A stretch of 64,000 bases of DNA, taken from positions 124,001-188,000 of the forward strand of contig JABVXU010000052.1 of assembly GCA_013365365.1 (NCBI GenBank), in the 5' to 3' direction. A program made the position numbers and the translations under genes. Each line of letters begins with the position of its first letter. Within the stretch, counting starts at the first letter, position 1. The DNA is from Cruorifilaria tuberocauda. Lineage: Eukaryota > Nematoda > Chromadorea > Rhabditida > Onchocercidae. This document shows, piece after piece, positions 1-13,332 of this stretch. Under the pieces are notes generated by a model that was not told where the DNA came from, did no database searches, and saw nothing but the letters and a program-made list of their open reading frames with translations.

Positions 1-3000
1 TTGATTTGCATTTTACATCAAAAACAGGAAACCAAAATGAAGCAGAAATCTCTAATAGACCAAAATTTAAAAATGTTTATTACAAAAATGAGACATTCGA
101 TCTTTCACTTCATCCCCTCTCTTTCGCAATAAGGTGAAGTGATTTTAAATGTGATGAATAACCTAAAGCAAATTAAATTTTTATATTAATGAATATCAAT
201 TTTTAAATTCTCCCTAACTTTACGATTGAAATGCGAGTTTAATTTGATATCCAATATTTACGGCATACTTTCGGAGATATTTTAAATTACAAAAAAATTC
301 CCTAAAAAAATAAATGGATCTCTTTGGAAAAGTTGTGATGACAAATATTTGAGAAGAAAAGCAATTAAATGAAGAAATGGGTAAGTAAATAATGTTTAAA
401 GTATTTGTGATTATATGATAAGATAGAATCACTGACTGATGAGCTATTTGCATTCAGTTATAATCCTATCATCCAATGAATGGCAGCATTAATGTTATTG
501 CGATAGTAACCTATTATTAGTTGCTTTATTTTTGATAAATCCACCAAATTTAAGCGTTTGGCTGGTAATTACTGTGTCGATTGTGTTTCGATTATTATCC
601 TATGGTTTACTGAAATTTCTATAATAATACCATAAATTGTTTGACACCTGGAATATTCAACTTGTTCCATTTCTTGGCGATGACTGTTTATTTGGATAAA
701 AGCTATCGTCAAATTCAACTTGTAATCCTTTGTCGCTTTCCAACTGATAATCTTGTACAACCGGTGGTAATCAGTATTAGTAAAAAAAACAGTATTAGAA
801 TAAAGACGAGTAAATATTTGAGTTTTGTGGAAACAGATCGGGAAACTGAAGCATTCCATGAGAAATCAATGAAATAATAATATGCTGCTAAAAATAAAAC
901 AGTTTATCAAATGAATTCAATTAAGCGATGCGAATCACCAAGAAAAGTCAAAGCCAATATACATTTTTATTCCAGAAAATGAATGATTTGTAAAAAAGAA
1001 TGGTCAAATAATGAATTTATTTCAAATAATATTACATTCGAATATATAATTTCCATGAAAAGTTTTGAATTTGAAACACTGAAATCTGAACGGATGGAAA
1101 AGATTTTATAGATTTTTTTTTCGGAATTTTAATTTAACAGCACTTTATTCTTTTTTTCGTCAACATTATCTAGTTTACTGTGAAATTATAAAATTAAGTC
1201 ATTAAGGATTGTGATAATTTTTCTTTTTTTCTATTTACGATTAATTCTTCTTTGTTTGTGTTGTCATCGATTAATAAAAATTAATAAAACCAATAATGTT
1301 TTCGCTAATTTCACTGGAGATAAATAATATCTCACCAGACTAAATAGTTGAATATTCGATCGATCAAGTTAGTACTGATAGTTATCTGCTATTGTAATAA
1401 TTTCCTTAACTATTCTGCTACTAAAGCTATATGAAATGAAAAATTTTTTCCGGGCTAAACAATTAAGTGAATCAGTTTAAGGTTTTTTTATTTCTTAAAA
1501 TTTTACAGATAATAAACAGTGTTTACAAATTTGCTTCTATCAGTTACTATTGAAAAAAATAGAAATCAGTGACTTAAAGATGTCGGATAGTCGGAGTGAA
1601 TGAATAATTTATTACTATTAATTATATCTGCAAAAAATTGTTTCTTTTTCTCTGTTTGACATATTTATGCAGAAATTATGATAAACAAAAAATGAAAGGC
1701 AAAAACGGATGATTGGCTTCATGAATTAATCACTGATTTCCACGGATAAAACCGGAAGTTACTGTTTGATGTTAACATTCAATCCAGTTCACTGAAAATA
1801 TATTTGAAGCAAGTTAATAGTTTTCACGATTATTTTTTTGCATAATATCATCGGCAGAAATGATTAATTATCACATTAATGAAGGAGCAGATAATTATCA
1901 GAAACATTTCTTTAAGATTTCTTCCTTAACAAAAGGCTTGTTATTATCAAATAAAAATAATGAGAATTTCTCTAAAAGCATTGAAATTTAATTAATCAAA
2001 AGATTTTGTTTGAATTTTCACGTTTCAAAATGGATTGTTGTAAAACTGATATGACTGAGAAGCGGAAAAGAATTCATTTACCACTCCTATCATTTCTATA
2101 TATTAATAGCTAAGCCCTCAGTAAATCTCATCGTCTCTTTCTAATCTCATTCATTTCATAACTATTTCATTCCCTCATGTGCTGCCCTCTTAGTATCAAA
2201 CATTTCATACATTTGCATATTTGGGAATCAATCAACTTCGACCACACTATTCATTTTCACGTTTACCTTTCCATCTTTGCGTGCCATTACTGATAGTTGT
2301 TGATGTTTTGTAAGCTACGCAGTCACTTTCGGCGTTACTTACATTACATAATCACTATTGACGTGTTGTACTCCATTCCCGTAGAACTGTCGCATTTTAA
2401 TCTTGGAAAAAAATGAAATTGGAGAAATATTTCAACTTCTCCAATTTGATTTAAGCATTTTTGCATTGGAAAAAAAAACTTTCTTTTCTGTTTTTATTTT
2501 TCGAAATTACAACATTTTTATTTATTAGAATGATAAATTTTTTTACAAATCTTTATTGAAATTTATTCTATTCTAAAAAATTTGTAATAAACATTTGCAT
2601 ATTACTTTTTTTGTACTTATGAAAAATTTTTTCTTATTTCAAAGACAATAAATTTTTATATATTTTTTCCTTCTTTGTTAGTCGTAATAATTCACACCAG
2701 TGTTTTCGAAAGGAATCAACGGAAGAATTAGTAATGCTGAAAGATTAAAAGTATTGATCCGCTCTAAGTAGTTATATTTCTGGAATTAATTACTTCAGCT
2801 ACATCCAATTGGATGCACATTAATATGCTAATTGTTCTAACTGGACTATATTAAAGTAAATGATTGAATTACCCATATACCTTGAAGGGAAAAATTATTG
2901 GTAGCCTTTTGATTTTTTTTTAAATATAATTTGCAACTCCTTCCTCCATCAAACTGATAAAGGTGGAAGAGTAATTGATTGATATTTGATATAATGTATT

Positions 3001-5310
3001 CTTTAGCAAGCATTGGGAGTATAGCAAAGAATACCTATTTCATTTTTTACATACTTTTTCAGTTAAATCGATTTTTAATATTTCTAATTTATCATTCTTT
3101 CGAATGAACGCAACTAACATTAGATCTTGTACGAGCACTAAAAAGCCAATATTTCAATTGAAGTTTTGTATTTTTGTTATCATTTTATATATCTCCAACA
3201 TATTCTCGAGCATTTTCTAAAGATATTAGAAATCTCTTGAATTGAAATTGAGTGAAATTTCTGTGGAAAATATTTCTAAGAAATGTTGTTGAATGATTGA
3301 TGTTATGTTAAAAACAAACAAAAAACTAAGAAAATTACTAAAGCTTTCAAGCCGCTTTTAATGTTAGCATTAAGGAAACAATGTTTTCCAAACCCTTTTT
3401 TTGCATAATTTTTTTTCTTCTTTTTTTTGGATCGAAAGAGATTCAGTGAGAGATGATAAATTTGAAACAATGAATCCCAACTGGCTTCTTCTGATAACAA
3501 TAAATGTAAATTAATTGATATTTAAAACAACAATTCGTCGCATTTCGCTTCTTCATGAAAAACCTGTTCGGTATAATAAATCATGCGAAAACACTTACAG
3601 TGCAAACCTTACTTCTTGAAGGAAACTAACAATTTCCTTCTATTTTTCTGATGCAGCGAATTTTTTGCGACATTGTATTTTTTGTATTCGAGCATCGTTA
3701 CCTTTTTTCATCTTTCAAATCAAATATGCGAAAGAATTTTTCATTTCTGTTTCGTTCACTGAGAAATAAGTGAAATTTTAGTTCATTTATGATAAATTGT
3801 TAGAGAAATAATGGGCCCATCCTTCAGATAAAAGGTCAGAGCTCATTTTCAATTTTATTTGTAATGGTGTGATATTAAGTAAAAAAAGGCAGAAGAATCT
3901 TTTGCTTTCGTTTTTAGTAATTTCGATAATGATTTAATGTTTACGGCAAGGAATCACAGTTATAATTCCTGAATGTTTTCAAACAAAATGATAATGTGAT
4001 GTATTAATTAGTGAAGCGTAGTCATAGTAATTAATTGTAATTGTTAACATTTATTTGTTTTGCATTATTTTTTTGTTATTTTTTCATCGATGATGAATCT
4101 AAGAAATGTTTGATGAACTTTAAAAATCAGTATAAAGAGTTATTGTAATCGAATCACTGCTACAAACGATAGATGCAATTCCGTTCGTCCTACTGATACA
4201 ATTCAATACTGATACAATTTTTAATGATAATTGATTTGTTGTTATCAGTGGCAATAGTAACATCAATAGTAATATCAAAGAATATGTGCATTCATTATAA
4301 AAAGAAAATTATTTGGAAGGAAAGCATTGAAAAGAAGCAAAAAGTTTATTTCTACCTATCTACTTATTTGTTTGAATTAAACTTAATAAATCATTTAGAA
4401 TTGAAAATATTTAAATGTATCATTTCCAGGAACAGAGTTTTTTTGTAAGATAACAGCCAATGTGACTGGCAATTTGCTTTGTCTTGATATCTATTTCTGA
4501 TTGAAATTGATAAGGAACTTAGAGTATGAATCTTAACAAAGGATGGAAAACTTAATGGAAGTCTTTGAAGAATTTTGAAGTTTCACGACAAAATTTCATC
4601 TTCAATTTCATTTAAATAAGAAAGATTACAATTATCCAATTTCTCTTTTAGCACACATTTTTTTCCTTCTTTTGTTTCAATTTGAAAAATTTCAAATTTC
4701 ATTGACTCATTTCCCATTTCGTTGAATTCCCACTTTTTATCTTTTCTCTCTCAGTCATCCTTCGTGATTATCAATCATATTCTTATCTCTTTTTCCCTTT
4801 TCTCTTTTCACCGTTAACAACAATTTTATTGTTACACATAACCCTAACGGTTGATGTATTTCAATAGTAGTGAAACGACTGGCACCCATGACGACATCCT
4901 TCCAAGGCGACAATTTTATTTTACTAATGATAAATGAATGATATAATTGGAAGAATGAGTCAGATTCAGAAGCTACGATCGGAGTCTGAAAGCAGGTCAA
5001 AGTTGAAGATTGAGCCGGAATGGAAAGAGCACTGAACTGTGGACTAGCTCGATGAGTTGTCGAGCACCTGCAGGTTGGGGATGAATGAAAGCGCTCAGTG
5101 AAATTCTCTCACGTCCATTCCCTGCCTCTCTGCTATCCCCGGCTCTTCCCGAAGAGATTGTCAGAGAAATCATTCTATTGGTCACAATTATCTCTGCAAT
5201 ACTGGGTTCTTTTAAGGCTCTTCGCTCGTACTTTACTTGAACTGATTGTTTACGCCGTCACTAAGTAAAACGGAAAATTACATTCTCTACTCTCATTCCA
5301 CTTCGATCCA

Positions 5311-5362
5311 TTTCTTCCTCTCTCCTTCTCTCCTTCCTTTCTCCCTCCCTCTCCCTCTCCCT

Positions 5363-5395
<33 letters not shown>
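5311..5395. repeat. 85-nt pure pyrimidine tract with (CT)n core
   Basis: Every base on the + strand from 5311 to 5395 is C or T. It begins as irregular CCT/TCC runs and becomes a regular CT dinucleotide repeat from about 5369 to 5394. A second short (CT)n run lies at about 5582-5600. It is a microsatellite-type polypyrimidine:polypurine mirror tract. It is not part of any gene model. Confidence 0.9.
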
Positions 5396-5399
<4 letters not shown>

Positions 5400-6065
5400 C
5401 TTTCGATTAATTCCATAAAGAACTGATTGACAATCTAACAACCAATGGCGCTTCTCTTGAAATAAAAACGATTTTTCATCAGGCTTGTAGAAAGCATTCT
5501 CAAAAATATTTCCAATATCCTCTCTCTTTCTTTAAGAATATTTTCTAGCATCTCTTCTCTCTCAGGAGCTTTCTTATATGCCCTCTCTCTCTCTCTCTCG
5601 CTTTATCCATTATTTCCGCGTATTTCTCCCGCGCTCTTTCAGGAGCTCTCTGATCACTGGTATGTTCAGCGAGGTGACAACGGCCATATCTCATTTCTTT
5701 GTGGTCCAAGGCGCATATGATAATCACATTTTTCGGGTGATAGTATCAGAATTTCATGTCACATCGCTAATTTCATTGAAATATTTTTATGATATATAAA
5801 TTAGATGTACCGCTTTATCTTATCAACTAGAATGTTACCATACATTTTGAATTTTTTTCTGAAAAATATTTATTGAATATAGAAGTTTTAAGATTGAGCC
5901 AAAAACTTCATATGAAGCAGTTGTCGAGTAAAAAAGTAGAGGGAACGAAAAATGAAAGCATATGAATCTTTAACTCTGTTTTTAATTTTGATCTAATGAT
6001 TAATTTGAATTAATACTTTATCAAAATTAAGAGTGAAAGGAAATAATTGATTAGTTCTAATTGAT

Positions 6066-6115
6066 TAATTTAATAAATTAAACCATATAAAAATATGGTT
6101 TAATTTATTAAATTA
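6066..6115. repeat. Perfect 23-bp inverted repeat with 4-nt AAAA loop
   Basis: Bases 6066-6088 are the exact reverse complement of 6093-6115, separated by AAAA. The arms are almost entirely A/T, with one central CC/GG pair flanking the loop. It could extrude as a cruciform or fold into a hairpin in RNA. No flanking target-site duplication or open reading frame was seen, so it is recorded as an isolated palindrome. Confidence 0.9.
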
Positions 6116-6620
6116 TTAGAGAAGCTCAGATAAGTTAGAGTATTATGCTGAAAATTTCAGTTTCTGTATTAGTTTTAACATTAAAATTTAAGAAACGGCG
6201 GAACTTATTTTAGTTGATAAGACAGTTTTATTACTCATCTATCACATGTGCCATGTTAGGAAGTAATGGATTTCAAATAATGAATAATTATCACTTTCAT
6301 AACGGAAATGACCTTTAAATTTCTTTTTTTCTGTTTATTTCTTGTTTCATGTTCTATTTAATAAATTACATTTACCACATCTAAGCTCAATCATTTATTT
6401 TGTTTTCGAAAACTTTTTTTGATAAAACGGAATTAATAATTGTTTTTATATTTTTGCATAAATTAAATAATCACAGGGGTATTTTACTCAATAAATGCAC
6501 CAAAAATCGTGTTTTTCCAGTTTTTATGCAGCATTGAATTCCTGATAAATAACAACGATTTCTTCCATTCCTGCAAGAATAAAACGATTTTTTTTCAAAA
6601 AAAAGTCCATTTATCTATCT

Positions 6621-6640
6621 ATATATATATATATATATAT
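6621..6640. repeat. (AT)10 microsatellite
   Basis: Ten uninterrupted AT dinucleotides, preceded by two copies of TATC. It lies in the gene-poor left end. Confidence 0.9.
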
Positions 6641-8841
6641 GTATAACGTGATCATCAACGGCTTTATATTTCATTCAATCCCTTTTTTGTTTTCTTTTTA
6701 TAATCCATTATCCTGTGCTGGAAATTTCCGCCATTAATAGATTAATTGCTTGTAATTCAAATGATTTTCTGAGATTTCGCTCTGATATTCTAGAAATTTT
6801 CCAGTTTTTTTCTTGCACCATTGCTCATTTACAGATGGAAATGATGTGTTCTACAAATCAAAACACATGCCTCACTGAATAATTTCTAGACTTCAATCAT
6901 GCATTTCAAGTTCACTAATTAGGTTAGATTTGGTTTTAAAGCTACTGGAATAATGATATAATTGTTGCAAGCTATATTAACCTTTAACTTAGCATGTTGA
7001 ATTTTTTAGCGAAGTCACAATTTCGGAGCTTAAATGATAATTCTGTTCCCATCTATGAATGTACCTAAGAGATACTCCTTCTGTAGTATTATAGTATAGA
7101 GCGAAATAAGTGTATTCCGTACTTTTGAAAATATTATAAAGAGCAGGTCATAAATTGCAAGCAATTCGTTTTGCAAAATTTATCGAACTAAACAATTCAT
7201 GGCTTTGGTACTTGTAAACAGGTGAGTTAAAAAAGGAAGGTATCGCTTGTAAGTAATTTTTTGATAAGGATTTTAAATGCTTTGTAGAGGTTTCAGAAAC
7301 CAATATCTGTTGATTGAATAATTCTGCTTTTCATTTGCTTTATTCAGAAATTAGCGATTTCTTCTGTAATACATTAGTCTTTCGGATATGTTAAGTTTTC
7401 AACATTCAAACATCCTTTTTTTTGATATTTTTGTATTACATATTTTTATGGTTGAAAGTCTTCGAAGTGATGCATTTAGAAGAAGAAAAAGGTAATTTCA
7501 TTGTTGAATATTGGGCTATGAAAATTTTAACGATTTTCTTTAAATGAATAATACATGGATACTAAAGAATTTTTGCGTTCCATAAAATTTTCAAAAGAAA
7601 GTAATAAGCATTTCGGCTTATAAATTTGCAATTGATTAAAATTTTAAAAAAATGAAGATTTTTAGTTTATAAATTCTTTAAAAATATTAGAAATTCCTTT
7701 AAATAATTTGAAATATTAGAAAATTCTATAAATTTTTCGAAAAAGAGAGAAAAATTCTCTCGGGAAATCCGAAGTTTCTGGAAGCAATAATGAATTTATA
7801 TTTGTTTAATAGCTCCAAAAACAATAAAAGGCTAATCTTTTGTTTTATGCACTTGATTGGCATAAAATTACGCTTGAGAAATTTTAATTTTCAAAATTAT
7901 AAGGGTTTCACAACAAATTATATTCTTGTCCAATGAAGAGCTTTATAAACTTGTTTGAAGAGTGAATTTTAAACATTTTAAATGAAGCGATAAAAAGCAC
8001 GTTTTTCAAGTAATTCACTTACATGTCACACAGTGTGCATATATATGTACGTATATTTTATCTGAGCTTTCAGAGATGTGTTTGAGAAAAGAATCTTTTG
8101 CACGATAAACAGTTCAAGAATTCATTTGTTGACTAGTTTTTAGATCATTGATACCTATTAATATACCTGTTCTTTTCTCCTAAGAAACAAAAAGAAACAG
8201 ATTTTACAAAAAATGATATTTATGCAATGAAATATGTGAGAAGTAGCGGAGTTGCAATTGACTGACCCTTATTAACCTTTCATTGACTTTGCATCTCATT
8301 TTTTTAATCAAATTAGCATTTTTATCGATTTAATACGAGAATTATTTAGGTCATTTACGGGTACAGTATGGTAGTTGTTTGCACTAGGTAGACTCTCAAG
8401 AGTAATTAAATGCATGATCTAGTAGCTGTTATTCTTTATCATAATAATTTGAATAATTATAGAGAATAATAAAATTAGACTGGACAAGAAATGATCAAGT
8501 GTAACAATTGGATTTATTCATTGTTGATAATTTTATCAAATTGATAAGCAACTGTTTTCTAAGACAAAGGTTCTAAGGTAGATCATGTGATAAATGTGGT
8601 GGTGATTAGCTTGTACATAACTGGTTCTTTCTAGAAATTAATTTCTAAATGATTTTATTTTTCATGTTTTCAATATATTACATAAGTGTAGACATATTGA
8701 AAGTTTATAAATAGCGCATTATAATTTATTTTCCGTCCATTTATTTGCTTACCTTTTGAAGAAGAGAAGCTACGCATTTATTTTTAACAATTTAAATGAC
8801 ATTCAAAAAAAGATGAAATGATTAATAGATAGACTAAGGAA

Positions 8842-11800
8842 ATGAGCGGAATGGAAAATGAATCGGTCGAGAAAGATGTGAAGGAAATACCGGTGGATGT
8901 GATTGAAGTAACACGTAAAAGACGTTTCTACAAAGCAAATGAGAATCCTCCAGTTTTACTTGCGTTACTTTTTGCGTTGCAAGTAAGTTCTTATGGTTAC
9001 CAAAGTATGTTTCAATATTTCTTTTACTTCTTTCTTTCTTTTAATTTTATATTTCTTAAAATATGATTTTCATTTATCTGTATGTAACTGTTCATAATAT
9101 GAGTATGTCTGCCGATACATAAATTGTTTTAGATCATCCTTAATTTATTTTCAAAGTGTCAAGTTAATTTCGCGAATTTAAATTCGAATATGTAGGATTG
9201 TCGAATAAGTTTAAATAGATTGCAATTGTGAAAATTTTCATTCTTCCGATTCTTTTCTTCTGATTTAAAATCTATAAAGAATTTAATATTTTGCTAATTT
9301 TGTATTTGAGATGTGTAATAACAATCAACCGATTTTTATTATCATTTTTGACCTGCATGAATTGATCATATTTTGGAAATGTAGTTTATAAGTATAGCTA
9401 TTTTAGCATTATTGATTACTACCTATGATCATTTCTTTAATTAACAGAAATTAATGAATTTATATTTCAGCAAGTGATGGTATGTGTAAGCGCATTGCTA
9501 ACAATTCCGTTTATTCTATCAAATGAACTTTGTGCTGGTCGAGATGTATATACACTACGAGTATTGCTCATTTCGTCAACATTTGTCGTTAGTGGCATAT
9601 CAACCATCATTCAGACAATGTTTGGAACAAGGTTCTTTTTCTTTAAATTGAGAGTAGCCCGAAGTGGACATTGTACTGCACTGCAATATCATCCAGCATA
9701 TTATCCTTTAAAAGTAAGTAATTGATCTTTAGTAGTGCATATTATTCCGTAATCACATTAACTATTAGAAATTGTATTTCATAAATTTCAAATCTATCGT
9801 TTAGTTATAATAATTAGAAGATTTAGAATGATTATGATATTCCAAGAGGTTGCATGAATTCCTCTATAACTTAGGAATATTAATTATGAATTCTTTCAGA
9901 TTAGCGCTTTTACAAGGAACAGCATTTGCATACATTCCATCGATTCAAGTTTTCATGCAGTTACCTGAGTATAAATGCGTTTTCACGGATAATGACATTG
10001 TGGCTGCTTCCATTTATCAGAATAAACTTGCTATTGTAAACATCTTCATTCAAATTTTTGGCTTAGTTTTCTCTTTCTCAGTTATTTTGAAATCATTTTG
10101 TAAGGAAAGAAAATCTTTTTATGAGTTTATTTTCAACAATCAAAATTTTTATCACTAAGCAAATTGTCTTCCACAGCCTTATAAGTTTATTTTTCTTGGT
10201 AAATTTAACTTATTATATCTTCCAAAACTAAACTTGAAAGCTCCAACCTTAATTACAACGACATTTATAAGTGGTGGATTTTGGAAGTAATTGTAAGTAA
10301 TTGATCATTAAATGGATAGGAAATAAATAATGTTAACTAATTAAATAATGAGAAATTCAATCAAATAACTCTGTACAAGTATTAGATAAGCTTATCAAAT
10401 AACCTGCCAGAGTACTGTGAATATAGAAAAATCTTGAAAGTAGATAAAAGTATAAATGAAAATGTAGATTCAAGGATGCTTAATGGCATCATCGTTAATA
10501 CCAATGATAATTGGTATGACTGGTATAGTTGGCGTGTTAACGAAATTCATTGGACCAATTACGGTATCACCACTTATGCTACTTCTTGTACTCAGTGCAG
10601 TTGACCTTTGCGTTGAAAGGATTTCCAAACATTGGGTTGCTATGATGTAAGATTTCTTTTTTCCAAAACTTTGTAATAGATTTTAAAAGTCTTCAAAGAG
10701 TTTTTGTGAGGCATAAATTTTCATTTGAGGTATACTTCTTATGAGAACGGAAGATGAAGACCGTAAATGGTGATTAGCTATTGATTATTTGACGAAGTTC
10801 AAATAAGAAATCAGAAGCTTATAAGAATCTGTTGTCTCATTCAATAAAAGTAAACCGTTCATCTCTTCGCTTCAATTAATAACGATGTTTAACTTTAAAT
10901 TTAGACAAGCAGCGGCTTTGTTTGCTACAATTTTATATTTGGCGGATTGGAAAGTCCCTACACTTGGCTATAAAAATAATCGTTTCGCAATCGTTCGGAC
11001 CAATATTTTTGGGCAGTATCCGGTAAATCTTGAAAGTTTTAGAAGTTTAGAAAAAATTAATATGAGATTTTAAATGTTTAATTGTTGTTCATTACACTTT
11101 TATAATGATTATAGAAGAATTTCTTGAATTTGGGATTAGAAATGAATTATGAATTCATCATCTAAAGTGTCATTTTAGTATTTGATCGCTATATTGACAT
11201 CTTGGGGCTTTTGCTTGTTTCTTACGTTAACAGATTTAACAGCCCCTGATAGTGCTGCTCGATTGGATAAGAACGAAACACTTGCCGTAATCAAGCGTGC
11301 CGAATGGCTAAGATTTCCATATCCTGGTTAGATTTGAATATTCTGAATTTGGAATTAGTTGCTATAAAATAATTGTGAAACAATTCATACTGTGAATAGC
11401 AACCATTTTTTACTTCTGCATGGTAATAATTCTCAGCGTTGATATTCATAGTTTTGATCAATTAGGTTAATAACAACTGATCCTAGTTTAATAATCTATT
11501 TGATGCATTTATTTCGGTTATTTATTTTGATTCCAATCAGTTATCCCGCAGTTCCATACTGGACTTTTTTGTGCATTCGTTATTTCGGCACTAACATCAG
11601 TCTTCGAATCGGTCGGTGATTATCACGCAGCGGCGCGAGTATCAGAAGAACGTTCACCACCTTCACATGCAATCAATCGTGGTATTCTGGCTGAAGGTAA
11701 TATCGAATCAATATTTTTTAACAAATTAAGAAAAATTTTATTGCTTGTTTATTGCGCTTTTATAAAAAAGGAAGAATTCAGGTTGTGGTTCCTTGCTAGC

Positions 11801-13332
11801 TGGATTACTTGGCCCAGGAGTTGGTATGACAACACACACGGAAAATATTGGTGTCATTGGTGTTACTCGAGTAAGTAAACGGTTCTGATTTTATAGCGAC
11901 TAAATTTATAATTGTCTTTTTAAATTTCATAAATTTTCAATCCATTTTTAGGTTTTTTTTCATTATTCTAAATTTGAAAATGTTTGGTATGGATTATTTT
12001 GTGTTGCTTAATAGATCGATATTCTCTGCATTTAAATAAAAATCTTGGATGCTACACTGGCAGATGATTGATTGATTGTTTATCAACATTATTATTTGTC
12101 CAAATTTATTAGTTTTCTTTAATGGTCGTAGGTAGCAAGTCGATTTACAATGGTATTAGCTGGTATGATACTCATCCTGCTAGGCGTTTTTACCAAAGTT
12201 GGTGCACTGTTGTCAACTATTCCGGATCCACTGGTTGGTGGTATTTTGGCTAGCAGTATGGCGATGGTCGGAGGTGTAGCAATAGCCAATATTCAACAGG
12301 TATAATTTATCAAATTTTATTTCTAAGTCCTTTTTAACTTTCATTATAAATTGGGAAACCAGTCATTCTTTATGCTTATTGCAAATGACGAAATAAAGCT
12401 TTGAATCTGGCAAGACTTGAAGCTGGTTTAACGCAGGGAGTAATACATTTAATTGTATTTATTATTTTAATGTTCTGAATAATATTTTTATAAATTACCT
12501 AGTCTTTCATATTATTTATAGGTTGATTTGAAATGTACACGGAACGTAGCTGTATTGGGATTTTCGATAATGGTTGGAATGATTGTGCCAAGCTATTTTC
12601 GAGAGAATCCTATTACTACAGGTACTTACTTACATTTATTCTTTGATTAATGTATTTTATTACTTTGTTCCATTTCATAAAAATAAGCTTTTTGTCTTAA
12701 TTATCATGTTTAGGAATCGCTGTGATTGATCAAGTGCTTACAGTTCTTTTAACTTTGCCGATGTTTGTTGGAGCATTTGTGGCATGCGTTCTTGATAATA
12801 CTGTCTCAGGTGATTCCTAATTATGGTGGTAGTAAATAGTAAATATATAATCTTTTAAAAATCTAATAAATATCGATGCATTGATTTCTTACTCACTATC
12901 AGCTAACTCAGCAATTCGTATTACATTAGTCAGATGAAATTATCAAAATACCGTTTATTTGCATTATGGATGGTGTCTGGTAATTGAATACTCTATATAT
13001 TTTAAGGCTGCGTCAAAACATAGCCAAATCTAAAAACTTTGAAGAGGAAAAATCATGATTAAACCACTTATATTTTTAAGAGTGCTTAGGATGCTTTCGT
13101 TAACATTTGATGTATAACCATCAATTAAAATATGCTTGCAGGTGCTACTCGCGAGCAGCGTGGTTTACGTTCACGTGGTTTAGCGTATGAATTGGGTGAA
13201 AATAATTACGACGTATACGCATTCCCAACTTTTATGATGAAGATAATTGACAAAGCCTCTTATCTAAAAGTGTTGCCGTTTATACCGAAAGAAAAAAAAA
13301 TTACCAATCGTGTAAATGATTCATTACCGTGA
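8842..13332 (+). CDS. SLC23-family nucleobase/ascorbate transporter (NAT family)
   Basis: Multi-pass membrane protein of the nucleobase-ascorbate transporter family, which moves purines, pyrimidines or ascorbate, usually with Na+ or H+. Twelve exons keep one frame: 8842-8982, 9471-9631, 9900-10035, 10468-10646, 10905-11022, 11179-11326, 11541-11696, 11782-11870, 12132-12299, 12522-12621, 12714-12809 and 13142-13332. They give 560 residues, normal for SLC23. Family features visible are FGTRLALLQGTAFAYIPS after the second membrane segment, ESVGDYHAAAR, and HAINRGILAEG. The NAT signature is present as ENIGVIGVTR (about residues 367-376; pattern Q/E/P-N-x-G-x4-T-R/K). Strongly hydrophobic segments recur throughout. 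The N-terminus is hydrophilic with no signal peptide. The start is the first Met after an AG at 8838. The substrate cannot be read from sequence. Confidence 0.93.

Larger units (their letters stand above)
1..8841. other. Gene-poor left end
   Basis: No gene can be supported here on either strand. Open frames are short (under about 100 codons), occur on both strands, lack paired splice sites and resemble no family I recognise. The stretch is strongly AT-rich apart from a locally GC- and pyrimidine-rich segment at about 4950-5700. That segment could be a promoter or 5' untranslated region of a gene I cannot see. Short AT runs and the repeats listed separately are the only structures found. Confidence 0.5.

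Noticed and set aside
220..877. Overlapping open frames on both strands near the left edge
   Set aside because: Opposite-strand pairs over the same bases, no splice borders and no family resemblance; typical of chance.
7199..7221. Short ATG exon ending in a strong GTGAGT donor, a possible first exon of the SLC23 gene
   Set aside because: Its phase puts the 8842 exon out of frame and no clear acceptor lies before 8842.
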